The notes beneath the pieces are model-generated. The model was not told the origin of the DNA. It made no database searches and saw only the letters and a program-made list of their open reading frames with translations. DNA of 48,530 nucleotides, from assembly GCA_948436975.1 (NCBI GenBank), contig CAOJJB010000015.1:1-48530 (forward strand). Direction: 5' to 3'. The position numbers were made by a program, and so were the translations under genes. This stretch comes from an uncultured Clostridium sp. (GTDB taxonomy: Bacteria; Bacillota; Clostridia; TANB77; CAG-508). This document shows, piece by piece, positions 17,552-25,188 of the stretch (positions are counted from its first letter, which is position 1; every line of letters begins with the position of its first letter).

Positions 17552-17925
17552 TGTTCAACAAGCTCCATTAGACCAATATTAGTCATTAAAAAAGCTACTT
17601 TTTTATTTTTAAATAATATTGCCTCTTTAGGCTCAGATACTAAAAAACTATCTAACTTTTGTAATTTTTCTATTTCCTTATTTATATCTTCTGTTTCATA
17701 ACAAGTATGATATAAAAACTGTCTTTTTTTAACTATTTTTTCTACTACTTTTCCACTTACTAACTCTAATTTTGTTCCATCTTCTAATGTTAACATGCAT
17801 AAATTTGCATCTTGATTTTTATCATATACTGTTTCTGAAATATTTTTTATATTAAATAATTGTTTTAATTCTTGTATTGTTTTTTCTATATTTTCAGTAG
17901 CTATTCCTATATGATGAAATTTCAT
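17548..17925 (-). CDS. VOC/glyoxalase-fold protein
   Basis: 125 aa, opening MKFHHIGIATENIEKTIQEL, the start of a vicinal-oxygen-chelate domain of the methylmalonyl-CoA epimerase/glyoxalase type. The second half (FLYHTCYETEDI...) gives the paired babbab repeat. The metal-ligand pattern is partial: His4 or His5, a Glu near ELVS, a His in YHTCYE, and a Glu near LMELVEQ. It lies between the ACP and MBOAT genes and overlaps the MBOAT gene. I infer that it acts on the acyl-ACP or its precursor, for example as an epimerase or substrate-binding helper; the reaction is not known. Confidence 0.75.
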   Translation of the reverse strand: MKFHHIGIATENIEKTIQELKQLFNIKNISETVYDKNQDANLCMLTLEDGTKLELVSGKVVEKIVKKRQFLYHTCYETEDINKEIEKLQKLDSFLVSEPKEAILFKNKKVAFLMTNIGLMELVEQ

Positions 17926-17957
17926 TTATTCACTTTCCCTTCTTCTAGAATAGTTAT

Positions 17958-18197
17958 TTATATTCTACTTTTTATTATTTCTGCCATTTCTCCTACATTT
18001 TTCATTGTAGTTACTTCTCCCATAGAAAATTTCATTCCGAATTTTTTTTCAACAGCAACTATTAAATTAATATGTTCTAAACTATCCCAATCTTCTATAT
18101 CTTCAGATGTTGTTTCTGCTGTTACTATAATATCCTCATCATCAAATACATCTCTAAATACTTTATTTAATCCTTCAAAAATATCTTCCATTGTCAT
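17958..18197 (-). CDS. Acyl carrier protein of the acyl-transfer cassette
   Basis: 79-aa acidic helical carrier protein with the phosphopantetheine site DSLEH (Ser39) in EDIEDWDSLEHINL. It is only 4 bp after the FkbH-like gene, with its GGAGG site inside the end of that gene. It probably carries the acyl group loaded by the FkbH protein and presents it to the MBOAT, as DltC does in the D-alanylation pathway. It is not the fatty-acid-synthesis ACP (whose motif is usually DSLD) and sits outside any fab cluster. Confidence 0.88.
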   Translation of the reverse strand: MTMEDIFEGLNKVFRDVFDDEDIIVTAETTSEDIEDWDSLEHINLIVAVEKKFGMKFSMGEVTTMKNVGEMAEIIKSRI

Positions 18198-18201
18198 CTT
18201 T

Positions 18202-19977
18202 TTATTCCTCCACTTCTATAAATTTATTTTTGTTTTTATATTCTTTTAAATTTAAATTCCAAATACTATTTCCTTGTTCATCTTCATTTTCTTTTGTGAA
18301 ACCCTGTAATCCATAGAATTCTTTTACCATTCCATTTTTAGGTGTTGGATAATAGTATCCTTTTATACTAGTTATTCCTATTTCTTTTGCTTTTTTTACT
18401 AAAGAGTCCATCATAGCAAATTCCATATCTCTTTTTAACACTCTACAACTCATAAGCCATAAGTCTATATGTAATATTTTTTCTTCTATATGTCCAATTA
18501 CTACTGTTACTACACCATTATCTCCAAATGTATCTTCCAATTTTCCATATAATGTTATATAGTTTTTATCGTTTGCTACCTCTTCTATTTCTGATTGAGT
18601 ATATCTATGTGTTGTTAAGTTAAATTGATTACTTTTATTTGTAAGTTGTGCTATTCTTGCCATATATATTGTTTCAAAAGGTTTTATTGTCGCTTTCATT
18701 TCTAATGATTTTAAGTAGTCATCATAATTACTAAATGAATTTAACATTTCATTTCTTTTTGCATTTTCTTTGTACATTTCATTTTTCTTTATGTCATCTT
18801 TTGATATTGTGGTAACTTCAAAAAATCCTGATTTATCTAATATATTTATGTAATATTCTGGTATATCAATTTCTGGTATTGCAACTCCATTTACTTGTTG
18901 TTTTACTATTTCTCGTTCTGCTGGATTGTCGTCTACAAAAACTAAACTATCTACTCCAATACTAAGTTCATTTGCTATTTCTACTATATTTTTAGATTTT
19001 GGATCCCAATTTGCTTTTATTATTATGAAGTCTTCTGGCTTTAATAATCCATCTGGATGATTTAGTCCTGCTATTGCATTTTCTTTCTCATTTTTACTAT
19101 TAATATTTAATATAATTCCTAAATCTTTATGTTCTTTCAAATATCCTTGAAATTCACTAAATACTTGTCCTGATGGAACTTCTGGTCCTATTTTTATATT
19201 CTCAACTCCATCATCTCCAACTATTCCTCCCCAAAGTGTATTGTCTAAATCTAGTACAAAGGCTTTTTTGTTTTTTCCGAATATTGCTTTTATAATATTT
19301 GAAATATTGAAAGCTAATGTTGGTATTGCTGGAACTGCTAATGCATATTTATACATATGCCAATAAAATTGGTCTGCCCATTTCTCTAACCCATATGATG
19401 CTGATACATAATTTATATCATTAATATAAAAATTTTCATAATTTTCTGCATATTCATAAAATTTTAAATTTAATTTTGTTATAAAATTTACTTTTCCTCT
19501 ATAATCACTTGCTTCTTTATTTCCCATTAAACGATAATATGGTAATTCAAAATTATTTTGTATAATAGGACATTTATATATTCTACTTAGTCTATTCCAC
19601 ATATTTGTAAATTTATTATATTCATTTTCTATTAATTTTTCTACTTCTTCTTTTGTATTATTAATTTTTGGATAAGTAGTAATATTTCTATTTGTTGTGT
19701 GAATATATATAATATCTGGTTTAAATTCTTCTAGTTCACTGTTTGGAAACATTGCATCTTGATAATATTGATTATATTCTGATTCATAAAATTTAGGTTT
19801 TATTCCTTGATTTAATAAAAATAATTCTAATATTAATTTTATATCACTAGTAGTTGATCCTCCTAGTATTGCAATATTTTTTTCTATAAAATTTTCTTTT
19901 TCTAGTAATTGTTTTTTTAATGATTTTTTCTTCTTTAAGATATAATCACTATCAAAGGGGTATTCTAATTCTTTCAT
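18202..19977 (-). CDS. FkbH-like HAD-IIIC protein (probable acyl-ACP loader)
   Basis: 591 aa in three parts. An N-terminal SGNH-like or helical region (about 30-220, with ILGGSTTSD near 37-45) comes first. A HAD-IIIC phosphatase domain follows, with VLDLDNTLWGG (Asp243, Asp245) and VFVDDNPAERE. A C-terminal GNAT-like domain (about 430-580) completes it. Characterised FkbH-type proteins dephosphorylate 1,3-bisphosphoglycerate and load the glyceryl group on a carrier protein. The adjacent ACP supports the same role here, but the actual acid is unproved. A strong AAGGAGGG site lies before the ATG. It starts the five-gene cassette, 93 bp after ftsL with a terminator between. Confidence 0.85.
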   Translation of the reverse strand: MKELEYPFDSDYILKKKKSLKKQLLEKENFIEKNIAILGGSTTSDIKLILELFLLNQGIKPKFYESEYNQYYQDAMFPNSELEEFKPDIIYIHTTNRNITTYPKINNTKEEVEKLIENEYNKFTNMWNRLSRIYKCPIIQNNFELPYYRLMGNKEASDYRGKVNFITKLNLKFYEYAENYENFYINDINYVSASYGLEKWADQFYWHMYKYALAVPAIPTLAFNISNIIKAIFGKNKKAFVLDLDNTLWGGIVGDDGVENIKIGPEVPSGQVFSEFQGYLKEHKDLGIILNINSKNEKENAIAGLNHPDGLLKPEDFIIIKANWDPKSKNIVEIANELSIGVDSLVFVDDNPAEREIVKQQVNGVAIPEIDIPEYYINILDKSGFFEVTTISKDDIKKNEMYKENAKRNEMLNSFSNYDDYLKSLEMKATIKPFETIYMARIAQLTNKSNQFNLTTHRYTQSEIEEVANDKNYITLYGKLEDTFGDNGVVTVVIGHIEEKILHIDLWLMSCRVLKRDMEFAMMDSLVKKAKEIGITSIKGYYYPTPKNGMVKEFYGLQGFTKENEDEQGNSIWNLNLKEYKNKNKFIEVEE

Positions 19978-20001
19978 AACATCCCTCCTTAAATTATTTA
20001 T

Positions 20002-20030
20002 ACCATATCATATTTTTATTTATTGTTCAA
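20002..20030 (-). promoter_or_regulatory. Possible promoter of the acyl-transfer cassette
   Basis: On the minus strand TTGAAC (20025-20030) and TATGGT (20002-20007) are spaced 17 bp, immediately after the ftsL terminator and 25 bases before the FkbH start. The -10 is a weak match. The terminator upstream is the main reason to expect a promoter here. Confidence 0.35.
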
Positions 20031-20038
20031 CCTAAAAA

Positions 20039-20070
20039 AATAGATTTTCACAATTTTAAGAAAATCTATT
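20039..20070 (-). terminator. Rho-independent terminator after ftsL
   Basis: Perfect 11-bp arms AATAGATTTTC and GAAAATCTATT with a 10-base loop, followed on the minus strand by seven T's. It directly follows the ftsL stop and separates mraZ-rsmH-ftsL from the acyl-transfer cassette. Confidence 0.85.
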
Positions 20071-20628
20071 TTAAAATATATTTTTTATTTTTTCTACTAT
20101 CTTGTCAAATAAGCTCTGTTCTTCATTTATAATAACTTTCTCTGTTCTTGGTTCAATATAATCTTTTTTTGGAAGACTTATTTGAACTATTTGTTTATTG
20201 CTTAATTTTTGCATTCCTAGTAATTCTCTAGCTGATTGTTCTATAGTGCTTAAATTTATGCTGTTTTGAATATTTATTTCTAATTGGTCATTTTCTTTTT
20301 GTAATTTTGAAATTTCACTTTTTAGCCCTTGTATTTTAGAAAATGATTGACTAATTTGAGAGTTTCTAAAGATTATCAAAAATAAAATTGCAAATATAAT
20401 TATACATTTTATAAAAACAGACATTCTTGCTTTGGCTTGTAGTTTTTTATTTGATTTTATTTGCCTTTGAACTCTAGCATTTACTTTAACATTTTTCTTA
20501 CTAATATTTTTTCTGTTAGTATTATTTTTATTCTTACTTTGTTTTGGCTTTTTTTTGTATTCATTGTAATCTGGTTTTATTTTTCTAGGACTTGTTTCAT
20601 ATTGGTAAGAATAGTTTCTATTTGGCAT
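20071..20628 (-). CDS. ftsL: FtsL/DivIC-like septum protein
   Basis: Bitopic division protein. A long basic, Lys/Asn-rich cytoplasmic tail (1-69) is followed by one membrane helix (about 71-88). A coiled coil then starts with SKIQGLKSEISKLQKENDQL, and the end is TIEQSARELLGMQ, the usual tail of FtsL/DivIC proteins. Family sequences are poorly conserved; the position directly after rsmH is the main support for FtsL. At 185 aa it is longer than usual (about 120 aa) because of the basic cytoplasmic tail. It has an AAAGGAGGGAGG site upstream. Confidence 0.85.
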   Translation of the reverse strand: MPNRNYSYQYETSPRKIKPDYNEYKKKPKQSKNKNNTNRKNISKKNVKVNARVQRQIKSNKKLQAKARMSVFIKCIIIFAILFLIIFRNSQISQSFSKIQGLKSEISKLQKENDQLEINIQNSINLSTIEQSARELLGMQKLSNKQIVQISLPKKDYIEPRTEKVIINEEQSLFDKIVEKIKNIF

Positions 20629-20666
20629 AATCTTTATTCCTCCCTTCTTTGCTATTTGTTTTTAGT

Positions 20667-21593
20667 TTATATTTTTTCAAATATTCTTAGTTTTGCACTT
20701 TTGCTTCTTGAGTTTTCTTCTATTTCTTTTTCACTTGGTAATATTGGTTTTTTTGTTATAATTTTTCCTTTTGATTTTACACCACATACACAATACGGTA
20801 ATCCTGGTGGGCAAATACACTTTCCTACTGAATATGTAAATGCATTTTTAACTGCTCTATCTTCTAAAGAATGAAATGTTAAAATACATAACCTTCCACC
20901 TGATTTTAAAACATTTATAGAATTTAATACTGTATCATATAATGGTTTTATTTCATTGTTTACTTCTATTCTAATTGCTTGAAATGTTCTTTTGGCTGGG
21001 TGTCCTTCTCCTTTTCTTCGTGGTAAAACATCCTCTATTATCTTTACAAGTTCTTCTGTTGTTTCTATTTCTTTTTCTTTTCTATGTTCTACTATTTTTC
21101 TTGCTATAGGTCTTGAAAATTTTTCTTCTCCATATTCAAAAATTATTTTTGCTAGCTTTTCCTCACTATAACTGTTTATTACTTCTTTAGCTGTTAATTT
21201 CTGAGTTTTGTCCATTCTCATATCTAATATTCCATTACCTATATAACTAAATCCTCTTTGTCTTTCATCTAATTGATATGATGACACTCCTAAATCCAAT
21301 AATATTCCATCAACTTCTTTTATTTCTAATTCTTGTAAAATATCTTTTATATTATCATGATTGTCATGTATATATTTAATATTTGAAAATTTACTTAATC
21401 TTTCCTTTGCAACACAAATAGCCTCTTTATCTCGATCTATTCCTATAAGAAGCCCTTTTTCTGATATTCTATTTGCTATTTCTCTGCTATGTCCAGCTCC
21501 GCCCATTGTTCCATCTACATAAATTCCTTCTGCTTTTATTTGTAGTCCTTCTATACATTCTCTGAGCATTACTGATTTATGATTAAATTCCAA
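20667..21593 (-). CDS. rsmH: 16S rRNA m4C1402 methyltransferase RsmH
   Basis: SAM-dependent N4-methyltransferase acting on C1402 in the 30S decoding centre. SAM motif [14 protein letters not shown] near residues 27-40, [11 protein letters not shown], and GILDMRMD are all family signatures, and the C-terminal [14 protein letters not shown] matches RsmH ends. Length 308 aa is normal. The start is TTG at 21593 ([10 protein letters not shown]), supported by a GAGGG site 8 bases upstream; no in-frame ATG lies nearby. It is separated from mraZ by an unusually long 314-bp spacer. Confidence 0.96.
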   Translation of the reverse strand: MEFNHKSVMLRECIEGLQIKAEGIYVDGTMGGAGHSREIANRISEKGLLIGIDRDKEAICVAKERLSKFSNIKYIHDNHDNIKDILQELEIKEVDGILLDLGVSSYQLDERQRGFSYIGNGILDMRMDKTQKLTAKEVINSYSEEKLAKIIFEYGEEKFSRPIARKIVEHRKEKEIETTEELVKIIEDVLPRRKGEGHPAKRTFQAIRIEVNNEIKPLYDTVLNSINVLKSGGRLCILTFHSLEDRAVKNAFTYSVGKCICPPGLPYCVCGVKSKGKIITKKPILPSEKEIEENSRSKSAKLRIFEKI

Positions 21594-21907
21594 TATGTTA
21601 CCCTCATACCAACTTTTCCTTAATTAGCATAAACAGTTGGTAATATATACCAACTGTCTTGCTAAATTGTTATTTTTCTTTTGTAAATTTCTTTTCTATC
21701 TTTTGTATTATATATTTTTTACTTTAGTAAATTATATGTTTTTTCTTTAGTGTTAGCTGCTTAATTTAGGGTTATTCTTCTTTAGTTTTTTTCTAAAGAT
21801 TTTATCTTTTGTATAATTTCTAATTTTATTTTTATCTTTTGTTTTTTAATTTTTTATCTTTCGTATTTCTAGATCTTATCTTTGGCTTTTATATAAACTT
21901 TAGCAAG
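21594..21907 (-). repeat. mraZ-rsmH spacer with five copies of TATCTTTnG
   Basis: This 314-bp spacer holds no gene that I can see. Five direct repeats with core TATCTTT(T/C/G)G lie at 21697, 21803, 21833, 21855 and 21877; the last three are exactly 22 bp apart. On the transcribed minus strand they read CnAAAGATA, repeated along the rsmH leader. They may be protein- or RNA-binding sites, or simple low-complexity drift in an AT-rich spacer. Confidence 0.45.
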
Positions 21908-22333
21908 TTATATACCTAACATTTCCATCTTTGCAGCAATTTCATCTGCTGAGATGTCATCTTCTGTGTTTTGCCATTTCTCTTTGCTCCATATTTCAAT
22001 TCTTGAATCCATACCTACTATTACTATTTCTTTTTCTAGTTTAGCAAATTCTCTTAAGTTACTAGTTATCAAAAATCTACCTTGTTTATCTATTTCGCAA
22101 TCTATGGCTCCAGCGAAGAAAAATCTTGAGAATGCTCTTGCATCCTTATTTGAAATTGGTAATGTTCTTAACTTTTGTTCAAAGTTTTTCCATTCTTCTA
22201 ATGAGAAAGCAAATAAACAGCCGTCTAATCCTTTAGTTATTATGAACTTTTCACCTATATCTTCTCTAAGTTTTGCTGGCATTATTAGTCTGCCTTTTGC
22301 ATCTAGAGAGTGTTCATATTCACCAATTAACAA
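21908..22333 (-). CDS. mraZ: Transcriptional regulator MraZ
   Basis: First gene of the dcw cluster; a nucleoid-associated regulator that binds direct repeats in its own promoter region. The two AbrB-like MraZ half-domains are visible: [20 protein letters not shown] and [18 protein letters not shown]. Length 141 aa is normal. The start is TTG at 22333, giving [11 protein letters not shown], with a GGGAGGAG site about 10 bases upstream. Its promoter (22394-22422) and an operator of three to four repeats (22350-22386) lie directly upstream. Confidence 0.96.
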   Translation of the reverse strand: MLIGEYEHSLDAKGRLIMPAKLREDIGEKFIITKGLDGCLFAFSLEEWKNFEQKLRTLPISNKDARAFSRFFFAGAIDCEIDKQGRFLITSNLREFAKLEKEIVIVGMDSRIEIWSKEKWQNTEDDISADEIAAKMEMLGI

Positions 22334-22349
22334 CTTGTTACATCTCCTC

Positions 22350-22386
22350 CCATTTTCTTACCACTTTGTTCCACTTCTCTCCACTT
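22350..22386 (-). promoter_or_regulatory. MraZ operator: direct repeats AAGTGG at 10-bp period
   Basis: On the minus strand AAGTGG occurs three times, at 22381-22386, 22371-22376 and 22361-22366, exactly 10 bp apart, with a fourth related AAATGG at 22350-22355. In characterised bacteria MraZ binds GTGG/TGGG-type direct repeats spaced in the same way in front of its own gene. Here they lie just downstream of the -10 box, so binding would block transcription start (autorepression, inferred). Confidence 0.8.
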
Positions 22387-22393
22387 CAATTAA

Positions 22394-22422
22394 ATTTTAA
22401 TATATAAAATTGCATTTTGCAA
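22394..22422 (-). promoter_or_regulatory. Promoter of mraZ-rsmH-ftsL
   Basis: On the minus strand TTGCAA (22417-22422) and TAAAAT (22394-22399) are spaced 17 bp, directly before the MraZ repeats. Confidence 0.6.
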
Positions 22423-22576
22423 GTATTTTTTTAAATTTTTTTCATTTTTTATTAATTTTTTTTGTGTAATTTTTAATAAATGCTTTATATTATAGTAATT
22501 TCTAAGCAGTTTCTTATTATATAGTACATATTAAAAGTAAGATTTATATTTTAAATATTATTGAATGCATAAAAAA

Positions 22577-22599
22577 TTAGGGTAGTATAACTACCCTAA
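22577..22599. terminator. Terminator hairpin between the GNAT genes and mraZ
   Basis: Perfect 10-bp arms TTAGGGTAGT/ACTACCCTAA with a 3-base loop, followed on the minus strand by a T-rich run. It would end transcription of the GNAT-DUF402 unit before mraZ. Confidence 0.8.
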
Positions 22600-22759
22600 C
22601 TTTCAAAATAAAAAGCTACTCTTGAATTACTTCTAATAACTTTTTCTTTAAAATTATTATTTGTAAAATTTTTTATAGTATTTCTCCTGTATATAATTGC
22701 ATTAAATTATATATTGTATTTTTATCTTTTTCTTGAACCTTTTCTAAACTAAATTTCAT
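22596..22759 (-). pseudogene. Decayed GNAT acetyltransferase fragment
   Basis: An AGGAG site and ATG at 22759 open a 28-codon frame (MKFSLEKVQEKDKNTIYNLM then QLYTGEIL, stop at 22673). It resembles the first helix of small clostridial GNAT proteins. After the stop, another frame reads FTNNNFKEKVIRSNSRVAFY then FES and ends in TAG at 22596, resembling a GNAT C-terminal strand. The middle domain is missing. It lies 14 bp after the GNAT-DUF402 gene. Family assignment is from pattern only. Confidence 0.4.
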
Positions 22760-22773
22760 TTTTACTCCTAATC

Positions 22774-23853
22774 TTATAACATCTTATTTAAATATTTATC
22801 TGTAAAATGTTTTACTCGTACTTGATTTCCTTTAATTCTATTAATTAATTCATTTGCTATTTTGTATGTTTCATCATACTCTTCTTTTGTCATTTCTTTT
22901 CTTTCATATGCATCTTTTAATTCATCTTCATCTAATAAAATAATTTCTCCATTAGGCCTTAGTACAACATCTAAATATAAATCATCTTCATATGGTATAT
23001 TATTTTCCTTTCCTATAGTTCTTGCTATATCAAAATACCATTCCACTATTTCATTATTTTGATTATATATTGCTGTTAATTTAATTCTAGAATTATAATC
23101 ATAAAACACTAACCATTTATAATTATTATCTTTAATACATAGCCCATTTGCTAACAAATCTGGTTTTAATATTTTTATAAAATTATTTAAATATACATCT
23201 ACTTTAAAACTCTTTTCATTAACTATTTCATTTTTGGTTTTAACTTCTATTACATTTAAATTCTTTTTTATGTCAGTTTCATATCTTTTATTTAAACTTA
23301 TCCAATATCTCTCTGTATATTTTCCATTTTCTTCTAGAATTTTGTTTTCCAGTATTCCGCCATTTTTTATTATACTTTTTTTTGAATATATATTATTTTC
23401 ATCACATACCATTAACACTCTATTTATACCTAACTTTTTACATTCCTTTAAAGCTAATCTTATCATTTCTGTTGCATATCCTTTATTTCTTTCTGATGGT
23501 CTTACTGATTCTCCTATATGACCACCATTTAATAATAAATTATCTGTTAAATAGTGTCTTATCTGCATATTACCAACGATCTTATTATCTGATTTTCTAA
23601 TTACTAAAAAAAATGTAGCTTTACATCTATCTTCTAATGTTTCTTTGGATAAATCATTTTCTATTATCTCTAACCATTTGTAAAAGTCTTTAATTTCATC
23701 TAATCCACCATCACCATATAATTCCATTTCACCATTTTCAAAAAATTCATTTAAATAATTTTCTACTTTACTTTTATATTCTTTTGTTGGAAATACTAAT
23801 TTTAATTTTCCATATGCATTTGATTTAATTTTTCTTTTTTCATTAATGCTCAT
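22774..23853 (-). CDS. GNAT acetyltransferase fused to a DUF402 domain
   Basis: 359 aa. Residues ~5-180 are a GNAT N-acetyltransferase (RimJ/YoaA style: FFLVIRKSDNKIVGNMQIRH, then the acetyl-CoA loop region GGHIGESVRPSERNKGYATE and an ENxYSKKSIIKNGG end). Residues ~190-350 form a DUF402 domain (WYFDIARTIGKENNIPYEDD, LDVVLRPNGEIILLDEDEL). DUF402 proteins include nucleoside di/triphosphatases, so the C-terminal part may bind nucleotides. I use the ATG at 23853 because a GGAG site lies 7 bases upstream; the upstream TTG overlaps that site. The substrate is unknown. Confidence 0.85.
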   Translation of the reverse strand: MSINEKRKIKSNAYGKLKLVFPTKEYKSKVENYLNEFFENGEMELYGDGGLDEIKDFYKWLEIIENDLSKETLEDRCKATFFLVIRKSDNKIVGNMQIRHYLTDNLLLNGGHIGESVRPSERNKGYATEMIRLALKECKKLGINRVLMVCDENNIYSKKSIIKNGGILENKILEENGKYTERYWISLNKRYETDIKKNLNVIEVKTKNEIVNEKSFKVDVYLNNFIKILKPDLLANGLCIKDNNYKWLVFYDYNSRIKLTAIYNQNNEIVEWYFDIARTIGKENNIPYEDDLYLDVVLRPNGEIILLDEDELKDAYERKEMTKEEYDETYKIANELINRIKGNQVRVKHFTDKYLNKML

Positions 23854-24074
23854 ATTTAACTCCAATCTATATTTTATTCCTATTCTTATAACATTCTAAA
23901 GCTTTTATTTTTTGATATTTTACCATAAGCACTTATATAAATAAAGTATTTAATTATATTATAAATTTCTTTGATTTTAAAATCATTTTTAAATTGTATA
24001 TCTAGCATTAGACAGTAACTTATTTATATGTTAAAATAAAATAATATATTTAATTTTTTAGAAAGGTTGTTTAA

Positions 24075-24557
24075 ATGAATAGTGCTAAATTTGGTGGGAT
24101 AGTTCTTAACTTCATAATTTATATTATAATGATATTTCCTATAATTTTGGTTTTATTTAAAAAAAGTATTTACAAAAATAAAAAAACTTTATTAACTAAT
24201 CTTATTTTTATAACTATTTTAGAAGTAGGATTATCTATAATTCTTTATTTATTTTCTAAATATGTATTCTCAATTTTTGCAAATACATCTGGTATTATTA
24301 ATTATGCTATATTTGCTTCTAAAATTATTTTTATTAGTAGTAGTTTATATGGAATAAAATTCTTAATTCCAGCTTTTTTATATAAATTTGATAAAAAAAC
24401 AACAATTCTTTTTTTATCAAAAATTGTTGTTAATTTAATATTTATTTTTATTGCATATAATTTATTTTCAACTAAAGGTGCCTTATATTCTTTACCTATT
24501 TGTGATTTTATATATTATATAATATATATTATTTTATTTATAAAAATTGATAAATAA
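24075..24557 (+). CDS. Half-size MATE-like membrane protein
   Basis: 160 aa with about five hydrophobic helices (10-30, 42-63, 75-98, 113-130, 138-156). The pattern YAIFASKIIFISSSLYGIKF and the end GALYSLPICDFIYYIIYIIL recall the last transmembrane helices of MATE-type multidrug/polysaccharide transporters, whose full length is about 450 aa. An AGAAAGG site precedes the ATG, and the frame is open throughout. It may be an independent small protein or the surviving C-terminal half of a MATE gene. No N-terminal half is seen upstream. It is alone on the plus strand. Confidence 0.55.
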   Translation: MNSAKFGGIVLNFIIYIIMIFPIILVLFKKSIYKNKKTLLTNLIFITILEVGLSIILYLFSKYVFSIFANTSGIINYAIFASKIIFISSSLYGIKFLIPAFLYKFDKKTTILFLSKIVVNLIFIFIAYNLFSTKGALYSLPICDFIYYIIYIILFIKIDK

Positions 24558-24573
24558 TAATTTATTTTATATT

Positions 24574-25122
24574 TTAAATATTATTAGATAATATATCTAA
24601 ATTTGCCTCTAATGCATCTGTTGTTGTAAATCCAGACTTTGCATTAAATACTTCATTATTCTCATCAATATATATTATTGATGGTAATTCTGAAATATTA
24701 TATGTTCTTATTGCTTCTTTATAAAAATCATAATATATTTCTATTGAATATTCATTTTTTAAATTCTCATCAACTTCTTGAGTTGTATTTATTACTAAAA
24801 ATTTTATTTTATCTTCATATTTTTTATAAATTTCTTCAAATTTTTTTAATTCTTGAATTGATTCTTCTGACTCTTTATTAAAAAATAGCATTACTTTTGG
24901 TAAATCTTTATAATCTGAAAGTTTTACTTCTATATTGTCTTCTTTATATATTGTTATATCATTATATTTTACATTATCAATGTCTTTTGTAGTAGAAACT
25001 TCATTTGTTTTAATTTTTTTATTTGGATTACTAAAAACAAAAACATATATACAAAAGCCCACTGCTATTATAAATAAAGTAATTGAACATATTAAAAAAA
25101 TAATATTTCTTTTATCTTTCAT
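24574..25122 (-). CDS. Membrane-anchored thioredoxin-fold protein lacking CxxC
   Basis: 182 aa. One N-terminal membrane helix (about 7-30), a linker, then a thioredoxin-like domain (about 65-180). The order fits the fold: LPKVMLFFNKESEESIQEL where TlpA/ResA proteins have FWASWCPPC, FLVINTTQEV, and the cis-Pro loop NISELPSIIYID. Both active-site cysteines are missing, replaced by Lys/Glu/Ser, so it should not be redox-active. It probably has a binding or chaperone role outside the membrane. No partner gene is evident; the plus-strand half-MATE gene ends 16 bp away, convergent. Confidence 0.7.
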   Translation of the reverse strand: MKDKRNIIFLICSITLFIIAVGFCIYVFVFSNPNKKIKTNEVSTTKDIDNVKYNDITIYKEDNIEVKLSDYKDLPKVMLFFNKESEESIQELKKFEEIYKKYEDKIKFLVINTTQEVDENLKNEYSIEIYYDFYKEAIRTYNISELPSIIYIDENNEVFNAKSGFTTTDALEANLDILSNNI

Positions 25123-25188
25123 TTTTCCTCCTTTGTTTATAAACTTAGCATTTATCTAGTTGTTTTATTTTATCAATAAAAATTATAT

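Noticed and set aside
17872-18249. 125-codon plus-strand ORF over the ACP gene
   Set aside because: It is the antisense of the VOC and ACP genes, with hydrophobic low-complexity translation.
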